From Afipia sp. (GTDB taxonomy: Bacteria; Pseudomonadota; Alphaproteobacteria; Rhizobiales; Xanthobacteraceae): DNA of 9,628 nucleotides. Location of the stretch: the NCBI GenBank assembly GCA_026400415.1, contig JAPLPA010000094.1:1-9628 (forward strand), written 5' to 3'. How positions within the stretch are numbered: position 1 is the first letter of the stretch; each line of letters begins with the position of its first letter. Below the pieces are notes generated by a model, which saw only the letters and a program-made list of their open reading frames with translations, had not been told where the DNA came from and made no database searches. A program made the translations under genes and the position numbers. Below are positions 1 to 6,735 of this stretch, one piece after another.

Positions 1-28
1 GCGCAAAATCCGATTCCTGATTGTTGAT

Positions 29-154
29 TCAGCTAGGAAACCTCGTTTGAGTCGGTGATCCCAGGATTTGAATTGAAATCAAGCCTGCTGGCCAGAGGAA
101 CGCAATTCCCAGGGCAAGCAGATAAAGGATTGGTGCTATCGCGCTTTGAAACAT
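29..154 (-). CDS. Possible 41-residue membrane peptide, or remnant of a larger membrane protein
   Basis: An ATG-initiated reading frame of 41 codons with a TGA stop lies beyond the transposase scar. Residues about 6-31 are almost entirely hydrophobic (APILYLLALGIAF, then LWPAGLISIQIL), which would make one membrane span; the tail is short and polar. A purine run (AGGG) abuts the ATG, too close to be a good ribosome binding site. The spacing of Y, A, AF and P in the span loosely recalls the last helix of TMEM175-like (DUF1211) channels, but that resemblance is weak and from memory. It could be a true small protein, a tail fragment of a gene broken by the transposon, or chance. The rest of positions 1-228 holds nothing I recognise. 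Confidence 0.18.
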   Translation of the reverse strand: MFQSAIAPILYLLALGIAFLWPAGLISIQILGSPTQTRFPS

Positions 155-212
155 CCCTAGCCTGATCCTGACCCTACAAACTGGTCAATGTTGCGGGCAA
201 TTTTTTTGGGCA

Positions 213-647
213 TTAAAAGATGCATGAAACGCTCGTCTGTCCGACGTCGATGCCGAGTTTGAGCAACTCTCCGTGGATCCGCGGCGCGCCCCACAGCGGA
301 TTGGCAATGCTCATCTCGCGTATAAGCCTGCGTATCTCGGGCGGTACAATGGGCCGGCCAACGTGGCGTCTCGACCTCCAGCGCCAATACGATCTGAATC
401 CAGCGCGGTGCCAGCGAACAATTGTGTCTGGCTTCACGATCGCCAATGCATCGCAAACTTTAGGGAACAGCCGATAGAGACCTACGAATATCGCTCGGTC
501 GACGGCGCTAAAGAGGAATTTCTTGGGAGCAGATCGCCGCACAACGTTGAGTTGGTGCCGCAACGCCAAAATCTCTGCCTCAAGCGCTGCTCACGACCGG
601 ATTAGGTCGACAACCATGTAACCAATGAGCCTGCAAAGATCCCTCAT
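213..647 (-). pseudogene. Decayed N-terminal fragment of a DDE-type integrase/transposase (insertion sequence remnant)
   Basis: Read from an ATG at 647, the frame gives MRDLCRLIGYMVVDLIRS, a TGA at 593-591, then AALEAEILALRHQLNVVRR and continues to SIANPLWGAPRIHGELLKLG and DVGQTSV. This is the N-terminal, helix-turn-helix region of a common alphaproteobacterial integrase-core transposase of about 350-370 residues, recalled from family knowledge. In that family an Arg usually follows RS, so the TGA is probably a CGA-to-TGA nonsense mutation. Similarity stops at about position 228, after QTSV, and the frame ends at a TAA at 215-213. The whole DDE catalytic domain is therefore missing and the gene cannot make a working enzyme. 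A shorter frame could restart at a TTG at 569. The 69 bp between this ATG and the end of the GST gene (648-716) probably include the untranslated end of the element; I could not find a matching terminal repeat on the other side. Confidence 0.8.
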
Positions 648-716
648 CCCGCAACAGCATCACCCGATTCGTAGCTACCCGCCAGCCGGATAGATTTACG
701 ACAGGGACAGCAGTGT

Positions 717-1364
717 TCAGGTCGCAGACGAGTTTGCACGCTCTGCGGCGATATACGCCTGTCTCTTGATATTGCGATTAAGATACGGAACAGCGACGTC
801 AGAAATACCGACGTCATAATCAATCGCCCAAGTCAGGCATGTGGTGAGCAGAATGTCGGCGGTTGTGAACTGATCGCCCATCAGATATTCGCGGCCATCT
901 GCAAGAGCTGAATCTACGAAGCGAAGTTGTTGCCTAAAATAATCGGCTGCTTGGCTTACCACAACGGGCGCATCGCCATATAGATGAGCGAGTCCCTTAT
1001 TTGTTCCGTGACGGCGCATAACGTACAGACTCGTGGAATCAAGCTCGGTAACAATAAAAAAGCACCACTCGAGCCATTTGGCGTAATCGCGACGGCTGCT
1101 CGGAACAAGAGACCGATCCTTTGAAGGATAGGTATTGGCAAGATACGCAACAATTGCAGCGCTTTCACCTAACGTCAGGTCGCCGTCTTGTAAAAGGGGG
1201 ACTTTCTGCCGCGGATTCAGCTTAGTGTATTCGGTGGTTTTGGTCTCACCAGTCCGTGGTCCGATCGGCTTCTTCGTGTAAGGCAGGTCAAGTTCGAAAA
1301 GCGCCCAATGCGGACGGATGGTCCGAGCGGTGCCAACGCCCCAGAGGATGAGATCTCTCGCCAT
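717..1364 (-). CDS. Glutathione S-transferase family protein
   Basis: This is a 215-residue soluble cytosolic GST, normal length for the family. Residues 3-80 form the thioredoxin-like domain: it opens LILWGVGTARTIRPHWAL, a Ser/Thr-type rather than Cys-type active-site loop, followed by the cis-proline motif KVP (54-56) and the glutathione-binding GES (66-68). Residues about 90-205 form the helical domain, with the FTTAD N-capping box at 166-170. I chose the ATG at 1364 because it shares one base with the SDR stop (TGATG), which implies translational coupling; a longer frame from 1439 would run back into the SDR gene. Known GSTs in catabolic operons conjugate glutathione to epoxides, remove halogens, cleave aryl ethers or isomerise; the substrate here is unknown. 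A hand count over 721-1080 gives 180 G+C of 360, below the CoA-transferase gene, which hints at a separate origin. The gene ends next to a transposon remnant but looks complete. Confidence 0.9.
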   Translation of the reverse strand: MARDLILWGVGTARTIRPHWALFELDLPYTKKPIGPRTGETKTTEYTKLNPRQKVPLLQDGDLTLGESAAIVAYLANTYPSKDRSLVPSSRRDYAKWLEWCFFIVTELDSTSLYVMRRHGTNKGLAHLYGDAPVVVSQAADYFRQQLRFVDSALADGREYLMGDQFTTADILLTTCLTWAIDYDVGISDVAVPYLNRNIKRQAYIAAERANSSAT

Positions 1365-2107
1365 CACCACTTCTCCACCGAAGGGCGCAAGTCGAGCTCG
1401 AACGTCCAGCCGTCCCTGGCTTGATTGTGAACAAACCAATAGGCTTCAGCGATCGAAGCCATATCAGTAAGGCTATCAGGCGGGATGTCCTTTGCATCGA
1501 TCCCGCTCGCCGCCTTCATTCGCTGATGAATAGCGGCGCTGTTCACAGCGGCGTCCAACAGCAAATGCGCAACGTGAATGTTGTTCGGACCAAGCTCGCG
1601 GGCCATCGCCTGCGCGACGGCGCGAAGCCCGAATTTTGCAGATGAGAATGCGGCAAACCCGATGCCGCCACGAACGCTGGCGGTTGCACCTGTGAAAAGC
1701 ATAGTACCTCGCCCACGCGCAACCATATGCTTCGCAGCTTCACGTCCCACCAGAAATCCTGCATAGCAAGCAAGCTCCCACGCTCTGAAGAAAAGCTTCT
1801 CCGTCGTCTCCAAGAGCGGCTTGTTGACGTTGGCGCCTGCGTTGAAAAGACAAACTTCGATAGGCCCGATTTCACGTTCAACTTGCGCAAACAGAGCCTG
1901 CACCTGCTCTTCTTTGCGGGCATCTACACTAAACGCATGAAGGGTTTGCCCTTGCGCTTTAAGTTCGTCAGCTAATGCTTTCGACTTCTCTGCCTCGCGT
2001 CTCGCGACACAGACAGTATATCCACCCTTGGCGAAACGCCTCGCAACCGCCGCGCCAATCGCATCGCCGGCCCCAACCAACAGAGCTACCCTGACGTTTT
2101 GAGCCAT
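1364..2107 (-). CDS. Atypical short-chain dehydrogenase/reductase (SDR) family protein
   Basis: This 247-residue protein has the SDR Rossmann fold. The nucleotide-binding loop is GAGDAIG (12-18) in place of the usual TGxxxGIG, and NAG is at 89-91. The segment from FTGATAS (138) to AFSSAK (153-158) aligns with the active site, but the Tyr position is Phe154 and the Ser position is Ala141; the usual Asn appears to be Cys114 (ACYAGFL). Only Lys158 of the Asn-Ser-Tyr-Lys tetrad remains. I recall a proteobacterial SDR subgroup with the same FTGATAS, FAAF and C-terminal FELDLRP signatures, so this is probably a subgroup trait rather than damage. It should bind NAD(P), but whether it is a redox enzyme is open. 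The ATG at 2107 has a strong GGAGGGAAGAG upstream; an in-frame extension to 2338 overlaps the CoA-transferase gene and is rejected. The stop overlaps the GST start. Confidence 0.9.
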   Translation of the reverse strand: MAQNVRVALLVGAGDAIGAAVARRFAKGGYTVCVARREAEKSKALADELKAQGQTLHAFSVDARKEEQVQALFAQVEREIGPIEVCLFNAGANVNKPLLETTEKLFFRAWELACYAGFLVGREAAKHMVARGRGTMLFTGATASVRGGIGFAAFSSAKFGLRAVAQAMARELGPNNIHVAHLLLDAAVNSAAIHQRMKAASGIDAKDIPPDSLTDMASIAEAYWFVHNQARDGWTFELDLRPSVEKW

Positions 2108-2138
2108 AACTCTTCCCTCCACTGCAATTTCGTTTGCC

Positions 2139-3338
2139 CTAAGGCGCGACCCGCACAACCTTATCTGCGACCATTTTTTCGATAACAGTGTCGCTGTAAC
2201 CAAGATCGTGCAGCACGGCGGTCGAGTGTTCGCCGACGCGCGGTGCAGGTCCGCCGATCTTGGCCTTGTTGACCTCGAAGATCGCCGCCGGCTTCGGTTG
2301 ACGAACACGGCCGACGGTCGGCTGATCCAGTTCCTCAATCAACTCGCGCGCTATGACCTGCTCATTGTGGATGATCTCCCCGCGCCGGAGGATTGGCGCG
2401 CACGGGACGTCGCACGCATCGAGTCGCTCAAGCCAATGGGCTGTCGTGTGCTTGCGTATGTAGTCTTGCATCGTGTGGATGCGTGCCGTCGCATTTGTAA
2501 AACGCGCGGTGGGCGTTGCGAACCGTTCGTCCCTCGCGAGCTCCGGATCGCCGCTTGCCTTGCAGAAGCCCTGCCACTCCGAATCCGAAATGGTGCCGGC
2601 GGTGATGTAGCCATCCAGCGTCTGAAACACGAGGTCGGGCCGGTCGTTCGGATCTCCTACAGCCTGTTCCTTGCCCACCACCGTGTATTGCATCATGCCT
2701 TCCGGCCACAGATAGGAAATCATGGTGTCGAGCATCGCCACCTGGATGTAATCGCCCTCACCGGTTTTCTCGCGTGCATATAGCGCCGAGGAAACCGCCT
2801 GCGCCGTGAACACCGAGGTCGTCTTGTCGCAGACGATGGTGCGGATCATCTGCGGACGGTTGGTGACCGGCTGCGCCTGAATATCGGCAAAACCTGACAG
2901 CGCCTGCACGATCGGATCGTACACGCGCTTCTTCATATAGGGACCGGAGTCGCCGACGCCCGAGATCGATACATAAATCAGCCGCGGATATTTCTCGCGC
3001 AATTCCTTCTGCCCAAGACCGAGGCGCTCCATCGTGCCGGGTCGAAAATTCTGCACCAGAACATCCGCCTGCGCCGCGAGCCTTGTCAGCACTTCGCGCC
3101 CTTTCTCGCTTTTGATATCGATCGACAGCGATCGCTTGCCGCGGTTGCATGACACGAACAGCGCGGAGAATTCCCCGGCCGCATCGATCAATGTTCGGCT
3201 TCGGCGCGTGCCGTCACCGCCGATAGGTTCGATCTTCAGGACATCCGCGCCCTGATCCGCCAGAAACATCGTCGCGTAGGGACCGGACACGACGGCGGTC
3301 AAATCCAGAACGCGCACACCGTTGAGTGGACCAGGCAT
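2139..3338 (-). CDS. Family III CoA-transferase (CaiB/BaiF type)
   Basis: A 399-residue cytosolic enzyme, standard length for CaiB/BaiF CoA-transferases, which move CoA from one acyl-CoA to a carboxylic acid through an aspartyl thioester. It begins PLNGVRVLDLTAVVSGPYATM, typical of the family, with ADVLKIEP at 31-38, NFRPG at 97-101 and VYDPIVQALSGF at 139-150. Asp141 in that last motif is the expected catalytic aspartate. The motif TGEGDYIQVAMLDTM follows further on. The ATG at 3338 is preceded by GGGAGAG at good spacing. It starts 32 bp after livF and ends 31 bp before the SDR gene, so it is probably co-transcribed with both. The position right behind an ABC importer suggests it activates the imported acid using another CoA thioester as donor. 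Members of this family also include racemases (AMACR type) and formyl-, carnitine- and succinyl-CoA-dependent transferases; sequence alone does not tell which. Confidence 0.95.
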   Translation of the reverse strand: MPGPLNGVRVLDLTAVVSGPYATMFLADQGADVLKIEPIGGDGTRRSRTLIDAAGEFSALFVSCNRGKRSLSIDIKSEKGREVLTRLAAQADVLVQNFRPGTMERLGLGQKELREKYPRLIYVSISGVGDSGPYMKKRVYDPIVQALSGFADIQAQPVTNRPQMIRTIVCDKTTSVFTAQAVSSALYAREKTGEGDYIQVAMLDTMISYLWPEGMMQYTVVGKEQAVGDPNDRPDLVFQTLDGYITAGTISDSEWQGFCKASGDPELARDERFATPTARFTNATARIHTMQDYIRKHTTAHWLERLDACDVPCAPILRRGEIIHNEQVIARELIEELDQPTVGRVRQPKPAAIFEVNKAKIGGPAPRVGEHSTAVLHDLGYSDTVIEKMVADKVVRVAP

Positions 3339-3370
3339 TTTACTCTCCCTCGGCTCGTCCGACCGTCCGC

Positions 3371-4072
3371 CTACACGCTTAGATACGTGCGCTTGACGTC
3401 TTCGTTATGTACAAGATCGTGCGTTTTCCCGCTGAACTGCACGCGCCCCTGACTGAGCACGTAAATGAAATCCGCAAGACGCGTCGCGAGATAGAAATTC
3501 TGTTCAACAAGCAGGATCGGAATGCCTGATGCCTTCACGTCGAGCAGAACTTCGGCCAACGTCTGAATGATGACGGGCGCCAGACCCTCGCTCGGTTCAT
3601 CGAGAACCATGAGATCGGGTCCGGCAACAAGCGCGCGTGCGATCGCCAGCATCTGCTGCTCGCCCCCCGATAACTGGCCGCCGAGACTGTTTTGGCGCTC
3701 TCCAAGCCGAGGAAAAATCTCGAACGCATACTTTGCCGTCTTTCGGCCCGGACGATTTTTTGCCGCCGCATAGGCCATCGCGAGATGCTCGTTCACGGTG
3801 ACGTTCGGAAAAATCCCGCGATCTTCCGGAACGAACGCGATTCCAAGGCGCACGATGCGGTAAGTCGGAAGATGACTGATGCCGGTTCCGTTGAACGAAA
3901 TCTCGCCGCGGCGCGTTGGCGTTAATCCGAGAATCGACCGCAACGTCGTTGTTTTCCCGGCTCCATTGCGTCCGAGTAAGGCCACGCACTGACCATGCGA
4001 TACATCGAGACTGACACCCTGAAGGACATGACTCTCGCCATAGTAGGTGTGAATGTCGTTGACCTTAAGCAT
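3371..4072 (-). CDS. livF: Branched-chain-amino-acid-type ABC transporter ATP-binding protein LivF
   Basis: A 233-residue ATPase, the usual LivF length. Walker A is GRNGAGKT (34-41), the ABC signature LSGGEQQ (134-140) and Walker B LMVLDEP (154-160). The switch region reads VEQNFYLA, with Asn where many ABC proteins have the H-loop His; this is usual in LivF proteins. It sits at the inner face of the membrane, paired with LivG, and powers import through LivH/LivM. The ATG at 4072 is preceded by AGGA seven bases upstream. The start lies inside the end of livG, with an 8-bp overlap, so translation is probably coupled. The ligand is set by the binding protein, not by this subunit. Confidence 0.96.
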   Translation of the reverse strand: MLKVNDIHTYYGESHVLQGVSLDVSHGQCVALLGRNGAGKTTTLRSILGLTPTRRGEISFNGTGISHLPTYRIVRLGIAFVPEDRGIFPNVTVNEHLAMAYAAAKNRPGRKTAKYAFEIFPRLGERQNSLGGQLSGGEQQMLAIARALVAGPDLMVLDEPSEGLAPVIIQTLAEVLLDVKASGIPILLVEQNFYLATRLADFIYVLSQGRVQFSGKTHDLVHNEDVKRTYLSV

Positions 4073-4817
4073 GGTCGTTTCCTAGATACGCCTCGATAAC
4101 TTGCGGGTTTGAACGAATGTCATCCTTGCCGCCTGTCGCCAGCACCTTTCCGTAGCTCAAGACAGTGATGACGTCGCAGATCGCAAACACGACGTCCATG
4201 TCGTGTTCGACCAGCACAATAGTAAGATCGCGCGGCAGTTTGTTGATCAACTCGATCAGCCGCTCGCGCTCGTCGGGTGACGTTCCAGCCGCCGGCTCAT
4301 CCATCAAAAGAATTTTCGGCTCGGCACAAAGCGCAATCGCGACTTCGAGTTGCCGCTTCTGTCCGTAGGACAATTCCTTCACCAGACGATGGAGCGCTGT
4401 ATCCAGATGCATCATCTCAGCAATGCGGCGAGCCTTCGCAATGATGTCCGGGAAACTGTCTTTTGATCGGAACATCGCATAGCGAGAGCTGTGTGACGCC
4501 TGACACGCAACACGCAGATTCTCAAGAACGGTTACGTTTTCAAGCAGCATGTTCTTCTGAAACGAGCGCGACAGGCCGCCGCGCGTGACGGCATCGGGAT
4601 GACCGTGTTTGAGCGGAACGCCGTGAATCAGTATCTCGCCGCTGCTGGGCCGAAGCCAGCCAGTCACGAGATTGAACAACGTTGTCTTTCCGGCGCCATT
4701 TGGGCCGATGACGGCGTGCCTCTGTCCATCGGCAACGACGAGGTTGAGCTTCGAAATAACTTCGAGACCACCGAACGACTTGGAAAGGTCACGAATGTCC
4801 AATGCGGTCATCGCCAT
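4065..4817 (-). CDS. livG: Branched-chain-amino-acid-type ABC transporter ATP-binding protein LivG
   Basis: A 250-residue ATPase of the LivG type. Walker A is GPNGAGKT (38-45), the signature is LSYGQKRQLE (149-158), Walker B is ILLMDEP (169-175), and the H-loop is EHD with His205. The insert between Walker A and the signature (SRSFQKNMLLENVTVLENL) is characteristic of LivG. Two starts are possible. The ATG at 4817 gives MAMTALD, but a GGAG lies only two bases upstream. The ATG at 4811 gives MTALD, has the same GGAG eight bases upstream and overlaps the livM stop as ATGA. The second is better placed for coupled translation and would give 248 residues; I list the longer form. It works with LivF on the cytoplasmic side. 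Confidence 0.95.
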   Translation of the reverse strand: MAMTALDIRDLSKSFGGLEVISKLNLVVADGQRHAVIGPNGAGKTTLFNLVTGWLRPSSGEILIHGVPLKHGHPDAVTRGGLSRSFQKNMLLENVTVLENLRVACQASHSSRYAMFRSKDSFPDIIAKARRIAEMMHLDTALHRLVKELSYGQKRQLEVAIALCAEPKILLMDEPAAGTSPDERERLIELINKLPRDLTIVLVEHDMDVVFAICDVITVLSYGKVLATGGKDDIRSNPQVIEAYLGNDHA

Positions 4818-5803
4818 CGCTCCATCATTGAGCGCGCCGCGCCCGCGATTCCGCCGCGGAAGAATGCAACCACCAGCATGAAGAATATGCCGAAGAAGAG
4901 ATTGTATTCCTCGGTGATGCTACTGAGTAGTTGCTTCACAATGACAAAAATGGCCGCCCCGAAGAAAGGCCCGAGAATGACATTGGCACCGCCGATGATG
5001 ACCATCAGCACGCCCTCGCCGCTCATCTGCCAGCTCATCGTGTCCGGATTGACGAAGTAAGTATATTGGGACTGCAAGATGCCGGCCACGGCGCAGAAAA
5101 TGGCGGCGATCGCGAACGAAGCGATTTTGTACTTTGCGACCGCATAGCCCATCGAGACGATGCGCGCTTCATTTTCGCGAATGCCGATGAGAACGCTGCC
5201 AAACGGCGAATTTACAATCCGCCAGAGCGCCAGCAATGCAACCGCAGAAACGGCCAAGATGTAGTAGTAGAACGTCACCTGGTTATCGGCATTGACGCCA
5301 AGCCAACTCAGATCCGGCCGGGGAATTCCCGTCATGCCGTCCGAACCATTTGTCCAGCGCAGCTTTATGGCGGCGCCATAGAACATCTGCGAGAAGGCAA
5401 GTGTAATCAGAAGAAATTCGACTCCGCGCGTGCGCGTGCAAATTGCACCGATCGCGCAGGCGACGATGCCGACAACAATCAGGGTTGTCGGTGCCGAAAT
5501 CCAGAGCGGCCAGCCAAGCAACGCCGTTCCGATTGCAATACCGTACCCGCCCAAACCGAGAAACATGGATTGCCCAAGCGACGTCAGTCCGGTGTAGCCA
5601 ACCAGCAGATTGATGCCGGACGCAAAAATGCCCGCGATCAAAACTTCAACCGCCAGTGTCAGCCCATATCCGGTCGCGATGACCGGAAGGCACAGCAGAA
5701 TCGCAATCATCGCAAGGACGAAGACCGCTATGGGAAACCGATGAGACTTCGTCGTCATACCGGTTTGGTGGAGTGAAATTGCGGCGGATCGCTCGATCTT
5801 CAT
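4808..5803 (-). CDS. livM: Branched-chain-amino-acid-type ABC transporter permease LivM
   Basis: A 331-residue polytopic inner-membrane permease. Conserved LivM features are GYTGLTSLGQSMF (about 69-81), WTNGSDGMTGIPRP (about 150-163) and the cytoplasmic coupling segment GIRENEARIVSMG (about 207-219), which contacts an ATPase subunit; GEGVLMVIIGG lies near the C-terminus. About eight to ten hydrophobic segments are visible. The N-terminus is polar for about 24 residues before the first span. I chose the ATG at 5803, which shares a base with the livH stop (TGATG) and has AGGG upstream; a GTG at 5806 adds one residue, and an ATG 15 codons further in is also possible. The gene overlaps livG by about 10 bp. 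With LivH it forms the channel through which the captured ligand enters. Confidence 0.95.
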   Translation of the reverse strand: MKIERSAAISLHQTGMTTKSHRFPIAVFVLAMIAILLCLPVIATGYGLTLAVEVLIAGIFASGINLLVGYTGLTSLGQSMFLGLGGYGIAIGTALLGWPLWISAPTTLIVVGIVACAIGAICTRTRGVEFLLITLAFSQMFYGAAIKLRWTNGSDGMTGIPRPDLSWLGVNADNQVTFYYYILAVSAVALLALWRIVNSPFGSVLIGIRENEARIVSMGYAVAKYKIASFAIAAIFCAVAGILQSQYTYFVNPDTMSWQMSGEGVLMVIIGGANVILGPFFGAAIFVIVKQLLSSITEEYNLFFGIFFMLVVAFFRGGIAGAARSMMERWR

Positions 5804-6681
5804 CACGCGACCCTGCCAGCCGAAGCGAACAACCCTTGTGGACGGAAGATCATCACCGCAATCAGCAGAGCGTAGACCGCAAACAGCTCCGCCTCCGGGA
5901 AAAAAGCCTGCGAAAGCGTATCGGTCATTCCAACGATGAGCGAGGCATAGAATGAACCTCGGAGATTGCCGAGACCTCCGACGACGACGACGACAAATGT
6001 TGTCACCACGATGCCGATGCCCATGTTCGAGTAAATACTCATCACGGGTGCAGCGACAACGCCAGCCAGTCCCGCAAGCGCCGACCCCAAACCGAACACA
6101 AGGCCGAAGACAACGTTGATATTGATTCCAAGCGCGGTGACCATTTCGCGGTTGTCGACGCCTGCACGCAGCGTGGCGCCCACCAGTGTTCGGTCGATAA
6201 TGAGAACCAGCGCGACAGCGACCAGCACGCCGACAAAAATGATGAACAGGCGATAGAGCGGATAGTCGATGCCGAAAAAATGAAATCGCCCTTTGAGAAA
6301 ATCCGGAGGCGAGATGCTGTAAAATGCCGAACCGTATATGTATTCAACGGCTCCCGCGGTTGCGAAAAGTAATCCGAAGGTCAGCAACGCGAGATCGAGA
6401 TGCGTGGACCGCCCCCGTTCTGCCAAAGGCTGGAGCACGAAGTATTGGAGGGTGAACCCCAATAGGAATGGAAGAGCCGATCCGGCTACCAATGCAAACC
6501 AGAAGGAGCCGGTGGCCTTCGCAACCACCAGGCCGAAATACGCGCCCATCGTGAAAAATGCGCCGTGAGCAAGATTGAGGATATTCATCAGCCCAAAAAT
6601 GAGCGTCAGGCCCACCGCAAGCAGAAACACCAGCATGCTAAACTGCACGCCATTCAGAATTTGAATGATGATGAGGTTCAT
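5803..6681 (-). CDS. livH: Branched-chain-amino-acid-type ABC transporter permease LivH
   Basis: A 292-residue inner-membrane permease of normal LivH length. Signatures are GLTLIFGLMNILNLAHGAFF (24-43), the coupling segment TLRAGVDNREMVTALGI (170-186), VVVVGGLGNLRGS (231-243) and the C-terminal FRPQGLF (279-285). About eight hydrophobic spans are visible. The ATG at 6681 has no convincing Shine-Dalgarno sequence (GGCAATCC precedes it), and the T-rich arm of a terminator-like hairpin ends only eight bases upstream. Expression may therefore depend on read-through from the binding-protein gene. The stop overlaps the livM ATG by one base. It pairs with LivM to form the membrane pore of the importer. 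Confidence 0.96.
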   Translation of the reverse strand: MNLIIIQILNGVQFSMLVFLLAVGLTLIFGLMNILNLAHGAFFTMGAYFGLVVAKATGSFWFALVAGSALPFLLGFTLQYFVLQPLAERGRSTHLDLALLTFGLLFATAGAVEYIYGSAFYSISPPDFLKGRFHFFGIDYPLYRLFIIFVGVLVAVALVLIIDRTLVGATLRAGVDNREMVTALGININVVFGLVFGLGSALAGLAGVVAAPVMSIYSNMGIGIVVTTFVVVVVGGLGNLRGSFYASLIVGMTDTLSQAFFPEAELFAVYALLIAVMIFRPQGLFASAGRVA

Positions 6682-6689
6682 GGATTGCC

Positions 6690-6728
6690 AAAAGAAAAAG
6701 GCACGGGCTTCGCGCGAAGCGAAGCCCG
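6690..6728 (-). terminator. Intrinsic-terminator-like hairpin between the binding-protein gene and livH
   Basis: A perfect 10-bp inverted repeat (CGGGCTTCGC at 6704-6713 and GCGAAGCCCG at 6719-6728) encloses a 5-base loop. On the minus strand it is followed, after TGCC, by TTTTTCTTTT (complement of about 6690-6699). This is the form of a rho-independent terminator for transcription coming out of the binding-protein gene. It lies in the middle of an apparent operon, so it probably acts as a partial terminator, giving more binding protein than permease, or as a 3'-end stabiliser of the upstream message. Confidence 0.75.
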
Positions 6729-6735
6729 CGTGTTA

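Noticed and set aside
55..90. tRNA-like T-loop (TTCAAATCC on the minus strand)
   Set aside because: The bases on either side do not pair as a T stem and no cloverleaf or CCA end could be drawn.
681..697. Near-repeat of the GCCA(G/A)C(C/T)GGATAGATTT segment at 681-697 and 9421-9437, as two ends of a large element
   Set aside because: 15 of 17 matches is expected by chance several times in a window of this size, and both copies have the same orientation.
2108..2338. N-terminal extension of the SDR
   Set aside because: It overlaps the end of the CoA-transferase gene and has no SDR similarity; the ATG at 2107 has a strong ribosome binding site.
4931..5776. Plus-strand open frame of 281 codons
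   Set aside because: It is antisense to livM, which has clear permease motifs; the frame's composition (Arg, Asn, Gln, His rich) is that of a complement of a membrane protein gene.
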